The notes under the pieces were generated by a model, which ran no database searches, was not told the origin of the DNA, and worked only from the letters and a program-made list of their open reading frames with translations. The position numbers were made by a program, and so were the translations under genes. DNA of 29,799 nucleotides from an uncultured Eubacteriales bacterium (lineage in GTDB: Bacteria > Bacillota > Clostridia > Lachnospirales > Lachnospiraceae). Positions within the stretch are counted from its first letter, which is position 1, and each line of letters starts with the position of its first letter. This document shows, piece after piece, positions 24,152 to 29,799 of this stretch. Location of the stretch: NCBI GenBank assembly GCA_900545455.1, contig UQZF01000013.1, forward strand, positions 1-29,799, read 5' to 3'.

Positions 24152-24598
24152 CTAATTCTCCTGTTCCTGTTTTTTCTTAAATGCAAGGTTGTCAAGATAC
24201 CCCTGTAAAATAAATGTGGCAGCAATCATGTCCACATATTCTTTTCTGTTCTCTCTTCGTATTCCCGCTTCCATCATAGTGCGGTCTGCCGCAACGGTGG
24301 TGAGTCGTTCATCCCACATAACCACTTCAAGCCCGGTTCTGCGTTCAAGCTTCTCCTTGAACTCCATCGTACTCTCAACACGGATTCCCTCTGAATTATT
24401 CATATGCTTCGGAAGCCCGAGCACAATAAGTGAAATATCGTATTCCTCGATAATCTCCTCAATACGCGCCAAGGTCTGGCGGAGCTTATTTTCTTCCTTC
24501 CTGCGTATTATCTCCAGTCCCTGGGCAGTAAACATAAGCGGGTCGCTGACTGCAACGCCCACTGTCTTAGTTCCGTAATCCAATCCTAATATTCGCAT
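24152..24598 (-). CDS. ruvX: RuvX/YqgF family RNase H-like nuclease
   Basis: An RNase H-fold protein of 148 residues, called a putative Holliday junction resolvase; members also help process 16S rRNA precursor ends. The acidic active-site set is present: Asp7 in ILGLDYGTKTVGVAVSD, Glu97 in VVMWDERLTT, and Asp123 in YVDMIAATFILQGYL. The length is typical (about 138-150). It starts with the ATG at 24598, 2 nt after the ireB stop. The order ireB-ruvX-DUF1292 is a well-known Firmicutes arrangement and supports the naming of all three. Confidence 0.93.
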   Translation of the reverse strand: MRILGLDYGTKTVGVAVSDPLMFTAQGLEIIRRKEENKLRQTLARIEEIIEEYDISLIVLGLPKHMNNSEGIRVESTMEFKEKLERRTGLEVVMWDERLTTVAADRTMMEAGIRRENRKEYVDMIAATFILQGYLDNLAFKKKQEQEN

Positions 24599-24600
24599 AC

Positions 24601-24861
24601 CTATAAACCTTTAACCGAAATGTAATTTTTGAGAAGTTCTTCAACCAATTCGTCACGTTCAACCTTCATAATAAGGCTTCTGGCATTATTATGGCTGGTT
24701 ATGTATGTTGGGTCACCTGACATAATATATCCAACTATCTGATTAATCGGGTTATAGCCCTTCTCAGTCAAAGCCTTACACACGGTATTAAGAACATCGG
24801 ATACTTCCATATGCTGTTCATCCGCAACCTTAAAATATTGTGTATTGGTCAAGTCTGACAT
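24601..24861 (-). CDS. ireB: IreB family (UPF0297/DUF965) regulatory phosphoprotein
   Basis: A small protein of 86 residues. The block ALTEKGYNPINQIVGYIMSGDPTYITSHNNAR is the family's hallmark. In Enterococcus faecalis IreB is phosphorylated at N-terminal threonines by the PASTA kinase IreK and affects cephalosporin resistance. The N-terminus here (MSDLTNTQYF) keeps threonines at 5 and 7. A GTG at 24870 would add three residues, but the AAAGGA site is 1 nt from it and 10 nt from the ATG at 24861, so the ATG is preferred. It is the first gene of the operon driven by the promoter at 24892-24920. Confidence 0.92.
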   Translation of the reverse strand: MSDLTNTQYFKVADEQHMEVSDVLNTVCKALTEKGYNPINQIVGYIMSGDPTYITSHNNARSLIMKVERDELVEELLKNYISVKGL

Positions 24862-24891
24862 AATCTTCACGTCCTTTGCACTATACGTTTT

Positions 24892-24920
24892 ATCATAATA
24901 TAATTTTTAAAAATTTGCAA
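24892..24920 (-). promoter_or_regulatory. Predicted sigma-A promoter for the ireB-ruvX-rnj-trhP operon
   Basis: Minus strand: -35 TTGCAA (24915-24920, inside the last codons of mtaB), a 17-nt AT-rich spacer and -10 TATGAT (24892-24897). Transcription would start near 24885, about 24 nt before the ireB ATG. Confidence 0.6.
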
Positions 24921-26271
24921 TAGCTACCTGTGACATTACACTATCTTTTCCAAAAAGTCCATCTATTATTACATCAACTTCGGAATTAATTTCCATACAT
25001 CCGGCATTCTGTTCCTGCACAGGTATATATACCTTTACATACCTTTTTGTGTGTCCCACGGCATACTTTGTGCTGTCCTTTTCGACATATTCCTCAATAA
25101 GCACTCTCTCTTTTTCACCTACAAAACTTTCCCTGTAATGCCTTGAAAGCTCATCATCAAGTTCTATCAATTCATCACTGCGGATGTTCTTTATACTGTC
25201 AGGGACCTGGTTCTCCATTCTGTCCGCAATCGTTCCTTTTCTCCTTGAATACTTAAATACATGCATTTCAAAAAAGCTGATTTTTTCGAGATACTTCTTT
25301 GTGACAGCGAATTCCTCCTCTGTCTCTCCCGGAAATCCCACTATGACATCCGTCGTTATCGCAGGTCTGTCAAAGTACTCCCTTATCTTATCGACTCCCG
25401 CCGCGAACTCTGCAGTATCATATCTTCTGTTCATGCGCTTTAACGTCGCATCACACCCACTCTGTAATGACAGATGGAAATGCGGGCATATCTTTTTTAC
25501 CGCCGAGAGACGTGTGAGAAATTCATCCGTGATGATTCTCGGCTCAAGCGAACCGAGACGTATTCTCTCGATTCCGTCCACCGCATCTATTGCCTCAATC
25601 ACCTGCAAAAGCCTCTCAGCATTCGGGACAGGCTGAGCATTGTACTCCGTATTGTCAAAATCAAGACCGTAGGAGCTTAAATGTATTCCCGTCACAACAA
25701 TCTCATGGCATCCGCTTTCTGCCAGCTTATTGACCTCAGACATAATATCCTCAAGACTTCTGCTTCTGACTCTTCCTCTCGCAAACGGAATGATACAGTA
25801 TGTGCAGAACTGATTGCAGCCGTCCTGAATCTTGATATAAGCCCTTGTATGTATCTCACTTCCGTTTATGGCAAGTTTTTCATACTCTTTCGTCTTATTT
25901 ATATCTATAAAAGAATCCGTATCCCTGCCCTTAAAATACTCATCAAGCACCTCGACTATCTGCCCCTTTTTATTATTTCCGACGATAATATCAACCGCGC
26001 TGTCCTCTAAGAGCTTTTCCCCCGCCTCCTGAACATAACATCCTGCTGCGACAACAACCGCGTTAGGGTTGTCCTTCTTCGCCTTGTGAAGCATCTGACG
26101 CGACTTGCGGTCCGCAATATTAGTGACCGTGCATGTATTTATAATATACACATCTGCCGCTTCCTTGCCGAATTCCACTATGTCATATCCCGCTGCCTCT
26201 AAGAGCTGTCTCATGGCCTCTGTTTCGTAAGAATTTACCTTACAACCAAGATTATGTAATGTACATTTCAT
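24907..26271 (-). CDS. mtaB: tRNA t6A37 methylthiotransferase MtaB
   Basis: A radical-SAM methylthiotransferase that turns t6A37 into ms2t6A37 in tRNAs reading ANN codons. It has 454 residues with the three expected domains. The N-terminal UPF0004 domain has cluster cysteines 10, 47 and 78 (HNLGCKVNSYE, NTCTVTNIADRKSRQ, AAGCYVQ). The radical-SAM core has C152-x3-C156-x2-C159 (GCNQFCTYCIIPFARGRVRSR). The C-terminal TRAM-like part is at about 390-454. LGCKVNSYE and TVTNIADRKSRQ separate MtaB from MiaB and RimO. It starts at the ATG at 26271, opposite the HPr-like gene, with a 93-nt gap between them. No clear promoter for it was found in that gap. Confidence 0.95.
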   Translation of the reverse strand: MKCTLHNLGCKVNSYETEAMRQLLEAAGYDIVEFGKEAADVYIINTCTVTNIADRKSRQMLHKAKKDNPNAVVVAAGCYVQEAGEKLLEDSAVDIIVGNNKKGQIVEVLDEYFKGRDTDSFIDINKTKEYEKLAINGSEIHTRAYIKIQDGCNQFCTYCIIPFARGRVRSRSLEDIMSEVNKLAESGCHEIVVTGIHLSSYGLDFDNTEYNAQPVPNAERLLQVIEAIDAVDGIERIRLGSLEPRIITDEFLTRLSAVKKICPHFHLSLQSGCDATLKRMNRRYDTAEFAAGVDKIREYFDRPAITTDVIVGFPGETEEEFAVTKKYLEKISFFEMHVFKYSRRKGTIADRMENQVPDSIKNIRSDELIELDDELSRHYRESFVGEKERVLIEEYVEKDSTKYAVGHTKRYVKVYIPVQEQNAGCMEINSEVDVIIDGLFGKDSVMSQVAIANF

Positions 26272-26303
26272 TAAAATTAGTACCTTCTTTCTGACATTTT
26301 GTA

Positions 26304-26332
26304 TTGACTTTTTTAAGTTAAAAATGTATCAT
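26304..26332 (+). promoter_or_regulatory. Predicted sigma-A promoter for the HPr-like gene
   Basis: TTGACT (26304-26309), a 17-nt spacer, then TATCAT (26327-26332). Both boxes are near consensus. The spacer contains an AT-only inverted repeat, TTTTTAA-G-TTAAAAA (26310-26324), which might be an operator or only base composition. Transcription would start near 26339, about 26 nt before the ATG. Confidence 0.7.
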
Positions 26333-26364
26333 TGAGTTAATAAAAAATACTAGGAGGGTGTACC

Positions 26365-26595
26365 ATGAAAACAGTTCAGATTTCACTTAATTCTATTGAT
26401 AAGGTAAAGTCATTCGTTAACGATATCACCAAGTTCGATGTCGATTTCGACCTCGTATCCGGCAGATATGTTATCGACGCTAAGTCAATTATGGGTATCT
26501 TTTCCCTTGACTTAAGCAAGCCTATCGACCTGAATATTCATGCAGAGGAGAACGTAGATACAATTCTTTCCGTTCTCGCTCCATATCTTGTATAG
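26365..26595 (+). CDS. HPr-like protein without the active-site histidine
   Basis: A protein of 76 residues whose pattern follows the HPr fold: a first beta strand (KTVQISL), a helix (IDKVKSFVNDITKF), VDFDLVSGRYVIDAKSIMGIFSLDLSKPIDLNI, and a last helix (NVDTILSVLAPYL). HPr normally carries His15 within a HARPA-like loop to pass phosphate in the PTS. Here that loop is shortened and has neither the His nor the Arg; the only His is at 59. The Ser46 region is kept (KSIMGIFSL, Ser41). So it cannot act as a normal phosphocarrier and may be regulatory. It is the only plus-strand gene, with its own promoter, a strong AGGAGG at 26352-26357 (7 nt spacing) and a terminator. Confidence 0.85.
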   Translation: MKTVQISLNSIDKVKSFVNDITKFDVDFDLVSGRYVIDAKSIMGIFSLDLSKPIDLNIHAEENVDTILSVLAPYLV

Positions 26596-26639
26596 GCCGT
26601 ATCTACATACAACCGCATAAGATAATGTAATATCTTTTT

Positions 26640-26675
26640 AAAAGGGGTTCCGCAATGCGGAATCCCTTTTATTTT
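26640..26675. terminator. Bidirectional terminator between the HPr-like gene and thiI
   Basis: Arms AAAAGGGGTTCCGC (26640-26653) and GCGGAATCCCTTTT (26657-26670) form a 14-bp stem with one G-T pair and an AAT loop. On the plus strand it is followed by ATTTT, so the U-tract is TTTTATTTT. The A-rich left arm gives a shorter U-tract on the minus strand. It lies 44 nt after the HPr-like stop and 7 to 12 nt after the thiI stop, so it serves both convergent genes. Confidence 0.85.
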
Positions 26676-26681
26676 GCACAT

Positions 26682-27860
26682 TTACTCAACCCAGATTGTC
26701 TCCGTAGTATCTATCGCCGTCTTAACAAGTTCATCTATCTTCTCGGAAAGTTTAAGCTCCGACCTCTCAATTGCCTTCTTGTTAGGCTTCGTGACAGGAT
26801 GCTTTGCGACAAATATCGTACAGCAGTCCTCATAAGGAAGAATTGATGTCTCGTAGGTTCCGATTTTCTCGGATATATCAATAATCTCCTGCTTGTCAAA
26901 GCCGATGAGCGGTCTGATTACAGGAAGTTCGCACACCGCGTTGGTCACAAGAAGGCTGTGCATTGTCTGGCTTGCTACCTGACCGATGCTCTCACCTGTC
27001 ACAAGACCGAGGCAGTCCGACTCGTTCGCAAAGTGCTCAGCTATCTTCATCATATAACGTCTCATAATGATTGTGAGCTCGTCGTGAGGACACTTTTCAT
27101 AGATGTAGAGCTGAATATCCGTAAAATTGACCACATGAAGATTAATCGGTCCCGAATACTGTGTTACGATTCTTGCAAGGTCTATTACCTTCTGTTTTGC
27201 TCTCTCGCTGGTGTATGGCGGTGCATGGAAGTATACCGCGTCAATCTTAACACCTCTCTTTGCAACCATGTATCCTGCAACCGGGCTGTCAATTCCTCCC
27301 GAGAGAAGAAGCATAGCCTTGCCGTTAGTTCCGACCGGCATTCCTCCAGGTCCCGGAATGAGCTCAGTGTAGATGTTGATTCTGCTTCTTATCTCAATGT
27401 TGACATAGATGTCAGGCTTGTGGACATCGACCGACATCTCAGGTATTGCGTCAAGAATCTTCTCTCCCATAGCCATATTGATTCCCATTGAGTCGAGAGG
27501 ATAATTCTTTCTCGCACGTCTCGCATTTACCTTGAAGGTCATCTTCTTTCCCTTGTACATTGTCTTTAAATAGTCGACAACATCCTCTGCGAGCTTGTCA
27601 AAGCCCTCGTCCTTAACCTGAAGCATCGGGCATATCCAGAGAATACCAAACACCTTTTTGAGTGCATTTATTGCATCCTCATCATCAAATTCACTCGTAC
27701 CTTCAACGTATATTCTTCCGTTCTCCTTTGTCACATCAAATGTGCCCTCAACCTTCTTTAGGGCGTGGCGTATCTGGTGGACAAGCATATCTTCAAATAT
27801 ATATCTGTTCTTTCCCTTAGTACCGATTTCACCGTACTTAATCAAAAAAGCCTTGTACAT
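26682..27860 (-). CDS. thiI: tRNA 4-thiouridine synthase ThiI
   Basis: An ATP-dependent sulfur transferase that makes 4-thiouridine at tRNA position 8; it may also supply sulfur for the thiazole of thiamine. It has 392 residues: an N-terminal ferredoxin-like region, a THUMP domain (about 60-165) and a PP-loop domain with SGGIDS (187-192). The conserved cysteine region EDCCTIF is at 344-350. The C-terminal rhodanese domain of E. coli ThiI is absent, as is usual in Firmicutes, where a dedicated cysteine desulfurase passes the sulfur on directly. The desulfurase gene next door fits this. A TTG at 27875 would add five residues, but the AAAGGAGG ribosome site lies within them, so the ATG at 27860 is chosen. 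Confidence 0.95.
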   Translation of the reverse strand: MYKAFLIKYGEIGTKGKNRYIFEDMLVHQIRHALKKVEGTFDVTKENGRIYVEGTSEFDDEDAINALKKVFGILWICPMLQVKDEGFDKLAEDVVDYLKTMYKGKKMTFKVNARRARKNYPLDSMGINMAMGEKILDAIPEMSVDVHKPDIYVNIEIRSRINIYTELIPGPGGMPVGTNGKAMLLLSGGIDSPVAGYMVAKRGVKIDAVYFHAPPYTSERAKQKVIDLARIVTQYSGPINLHVVNFTDIQLYIYEKCPHDELTIIMRRYMMKIAEHFANESDCLGLVTGESIGQVASQTMHSLLVTNAVCELPVIRPLIGFDKQEIIDISEKIGTYETSILPYEDCCTIFVAKHPVTKPNKKAIERSELKLSEKIDELVKTAIDTTETIWVE

Positions 27861-27864
27861 ACAG

Positions 27865-27872
27865 CCTCCTTT
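27865..27872 (-). promoter_or_regulatory. Ribosome-binding site that decides the thiI start
   Basis: AAAGGAGG on the minus strand, 4 nt before the ATG at 27860. It covers the codons that an upstream TTG start would need, which argues against that longer form. Confidence 0.7.
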
Positions 27873-27880
27873 CAATTCTT

Positions 27881-29035
27881 CTAATGTCTCGTATATTTTC
27901 TGAGCACCGGCACAAGCTCGCCAAGTGCAGCTATCACCGTGTCAAGCTCCTCCTTCGTGTTCTCCGTGCAAAGACTGAACCTTATGGTTGAGTCTAACAG
28001 GTTGTTCTTCACTCCGATTGCCTTTAGTGTTCCCGAGAGCGCCGGCTTGTTGGAAGAACATGCAGAGCCCGACGACACATATATGCCCTTGTCCTCAAGC
28101 GCGTGTAAAAGCACCTCGCTTCTGACATTCTCAAAGCTTATGCTTATCACATGAGGCGTGCCATTGTGCCCTCTCCTTCCGTTAAACACAGTTCCCGGAA
28201 TCTCGAGCACCTTGTCTATAAAATATTCCTTGAGCCCGTAGAGCCTTTCAATCTTCTCGTCAAAATTCTCGTAGCAGAGCTTTGCCGCAAGAGCCATTCC
28301 CGCTATTCCCGGCACATTCTCGGTTCCCGAGCGCATACCTTTCTGCTGACCGCCGCCGAATATTATCGGATTGATTTTTGTCTTATCCTTGATATACAAA
28401 AATCCTACTCCCTTAGGTCCGTGAAGCTTGTGTGCGCTCACCGACATGAGGTCGATGTTCTCTCTTTTCGGGATTATCCTGAACTTTCCGAAAGCCTGAA
28501 CCGCATCCGTGTGGAAAACAATTTCAGGATTGTACTCCTTCACTATCGCTGCCGCCTCCGCTATCGGCTCAACAATGCTCACCTCGTTGTTGGCGTACAT
28601 AATCGAGACCAAAATCGTCTCCGGTCTTAATGCCTCCTTTAACGCTTCAAGGCTTACACAGCCCGTATTGTCGACCGGAAGATATGTTATCTCAAACCCG
28701 TTTTTCTCAAGAAAAACCGTCGTTTCAAGAATTGCCGGATGCTCAATCATTGTCGTTATAATGTGGTTTCCGCGCCTCTTGTTAGCCATCGCGGTTCCGA
28801 TAAGCGCCATATTGTCGGACTCCGTGCCGCCCGATGTGAACAGAAGCTCCTTCTTATCACATTTAAGTATTGAAGCGAGAGTCTCCTTCGCCTCATTTAA
28901 GTATCTCTCCGCCTGCACACCCTTGTTGTGCTTAGAGGACGGATTTCCATAGTCCTCAAGCATTATCTTACTCATAAGCTTTACAACGTCAGGATGCACC
29001 GCCGTTGTAGCCGAATTGTCCAAATAAATTTCCAT
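27881..29035 (-). CDS. Cysteine desulfurase (NifS/IscS family, NifZ-like by context)
   Basis: A PLP-dependent enzyme that takes sulfur from cysteine as a protein-bound persulfide. It has 384 residues. Seen: YLDNSATT at the start, SGGTESDN (68-75), EHPAILE, HTDAVQAFGK with Asp177, the PLP-binding Lys203 in SVSAHKLHGPKGVGF, and the catalytic loop SSGSACSSNKPALSG with Cys326. The longer catalytic loop without a gap is group I (NifS/IscS-like), not SufS. Since thiI follows after 20 nt, it is most likely the dedicated sulfur donor for ThiI, as NifZ is in B. subtilis. Wider use for Fe-S clusters cannot be excluded. Confidence 0.93.
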   Translation of the reverse strand: MEIYLDNSATTAVHPDVVKLMSKIMLEDYGNPSSKHNKGVQAERYLNEAKETLASILKCDKKELLFTSGGTESDNMALIGTAMANKRRGNHIITTMIEHPAILETTVFLEKNGFEITYLPVDNTGCVSLEALKEALRPETILVSIMYANNEVSIVEPIAEAAAIVKEYNPEIVFHTDAVQAFGKFRIIPKRENIDLMSVSAHKLHGPKGVGFLYIKDKTKINPIIFGGGQQKGMRSGTENVPGIAGMALAAKLCYENFDEKIERLYGLKEYFIDKVLEIPGTVFNGRRGHNGTPHVISISFENVRSEVLLHALEDKGIYVSSGSACSSNKPALSGTLKAIGVKNNLLDSTIRFSLCTENTKEELDTVIAALGELVPVLRKYTRH

Positions 29036-29040
29036 ATCCT

Positions 29041-29799
29041 TTAATCCTCTAAAGCATAGGCAAGCATGGAAAGGAATGCCATCCCTGCCGTCTCAGTTCT
29101 AAGTATGCGCTTCCCGAGCGTTACCGTGTGCATTCCAAGCTCCCTTGCCGCGGCAATCTCGTCATCCTCAAAGCCGCCCTCAGGACCTATGAACACAGCC
29201 ACGCTGTCCTGCGGCTTTATCGTGCCAACAAGTCTCCTCGTCTCAGCCATTCCGTTCTCATTCTCATACGGAACAAAGCATATATCGCACTCTGCCGCCT
29301 CTTTTAAGGCGTCCTTATAGCTCATGACAGATCGAACTTCAGGTATCACTGAGCGCTTGCTCTGTTTTGCCGCGCTCTCGCTTATCGCGTTCCAGCGCGA
29401 AAGCTTTGCCGCCGCCTTCTTATCGTCGAGCTTTACCACACAGCGTTTCATGGCAACCGGCACTATCTGTGCCGCGCCAAGTTCAACAGCTTTCTGTATT
29501 ATAAGTTCAAGCTTATCACTTTTAGGAAGCCCCTGATATATGACAACCCTGCACGGAAGCTCCGTGTCGGCGACGTTCTCCTGTGTTATCAAAAACACAG
29601 CTTCGCTGTCCGTATAATCTTCAAGACTGCAAATGTAATTCCCGGACGATAAATCAACTGCGGAATTATTTTTCAGGCTTATAAGCACCGAATCGCCGTG
29701 CTTTAGGCGGATTACGTTCTTAATATGATTGTAATCCGCCCCGTCAACATATATTTTGCCGTCCCTTATTTGTTTTTCTTCTATAAAAAAATGGTACAT
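29041..29799 (-). CDS. rsmE: 16S rRNA m3U1498 methyltransferase RsmE
   Basis: A SPOUT-class SAM methyltransferase that methylates U1498 of 16S rRNA. It has 252 residues. An N-terminal PUA-like part (HHIKNVIRL-type, here NHIKNVIRLKHGD, 24-36) precedes the knotted C-terminal domain with LPKSDKLELIIQKAVELGA (91-109), IGPEGGF (204-210) and LGKRILRTETAGMAFLSMLAY (228-248). All family hallmarks are in place. The ATG lies at the very edge of the window; the N-terminus agrees with other RsmE proteins, so the gene is probably complete, but its RBS and promoter are out of view. The desulfurase gene starts 5 nt after its stop, so the genes are likely one operon. Confidence 0.94.
   Translation of the reverse strand: MYHFFIEEKQIRDGKIYVDGADYNHIKNVIRLKHGDSVLISLKNNSAVDLSSGNYICSLEDYTDSEAVFLITQENVADTELPCRVVIYQGLPKSDKLELIIQKAVELGAAQIVPVAMKRCVVKLDDKKAAAKLSRWNAISESAAKQSKRSVIPEVRSVMSYKDALKEAAECDICFVPYENENGMAETRRLVGTIKPQDSVAVFIGPEGGFEDDEIAAARELGMHTVTLGKRILRTETAGMAFLSMLAYALED

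Noticed and set aside
24151..24225. N-terminal extension of the DUF1292 gene
   Set aside because: These 25 residues lie over the end of ruvX and do not fit the family. The ATG at 24150 has a clear AGGAGAA site.
26272..26364. Possible mtaB promoter in the divergent gap
   Set aside because: The minus-strand reading gives only poor -10/-35 pairs (TACAAA with wrong spacing). The clear promoter in this gap belongs to the plus-strand gene.
1..29799. CRISPR arrays, tRNA or rRNA genes, insertion sequences, prophage or riboswitches
   Set aside because: No regular repeats, cloverleaf-like stretches, transposase motifs or long structured leaders were seen. All gaps are short and gene order is continuous.

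Overview
The window comes from a low-to-mid GC Gram-positive genome, most likely a clostridial gut-type Lachnospiraceae. Three things point there: RNase J, IreB and RuvX with a DUF1292 protein occur in the order known from Firmicutes; there is a SigK-type sporulation sigma factor; and there is a Gram-positive LCP (LytR-CpsA-Psr) wall-attachment enzyme. The genus is an inference. All genes but one lie on the minus strand, so the text follows minus-strand transcription, from high to low coordinates.

Region A (29799 to 18712) is housekeeping. It opens with rsmE, a NifS-type cysteine desulfurase and thiI. A bidirectional terminator then separates thiI from the only plus-strand gene, a small HPr-like protein that has lost its catalytic histidine and has its own promoter and strong RBS. 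Next come mtaB and, behind a predicted promoter, a tightly packed operon: ireB, ruvX, a DUF1292 gene, RNase J, a YlbF-family gene, a short MltG-like membrane stub, trmR and trhP, closed by a clear intrinsic terminator. Apart from the RNase J and YlbF genes and the stub replacing full MltG, the order mirrors the B. subtilis yrzL-yrrK-yrzB-yrrL-yrrM-yrrN/yrrO neighbourhood. sigK follows as a separate gene. Six genes (rsmE, the desulfurase, thiI, mtaB, trmR, trhP) serve rRNA or tRNA modification.

Region B (about 18711 to 1, cut by the window edge) is a cell-surface polysaccharide locus. It starts at a predicted extended -10 promoter just after sigK and may be read as two modules. Module 1 (18639 to 9187) holds a GT26 (TagA/CpsF-type) transferase, a Wzy-like polymerase, a GT4, a GT11 fucosyltransferase-like enzyme, an ABC exporter of the lipid-linked-oligosaccharide flippase type, a GT2, a GT-D-like protein, a family 3 acyltransferase and a second GT2. 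Module 2 (9099 to 1) starts at a second predicted extended -10 promoter. It holds a chain-length copolymerase with a degenerate kinase-like tail, two GT4s, an O-antigen-ligase-type polymerase, another GT4, a GT2, the phosphoglycosyl transferase that would start synthesis, and a partial LCP ligase.

The expected pathway is: the phosphoglycosyl transferase loads undecaprenyl phosphate, the glycosyltransferases build and the acyltransferase decorates the repeat unit, the ABC protein flips it, a Wzy-like protein polymerises it under the copolymerase, and LCP attaches the chain to the wall. No nucleotide-sugar synthesis gene, no Wzx of the MATE-like type, and no intact tyrosine kinase or phosphatase is visible. 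No RNA genes, CRISPR arrays, insertion sequences or phage genes were recognised. No stretch longer than about 150 bases lacks a gene.
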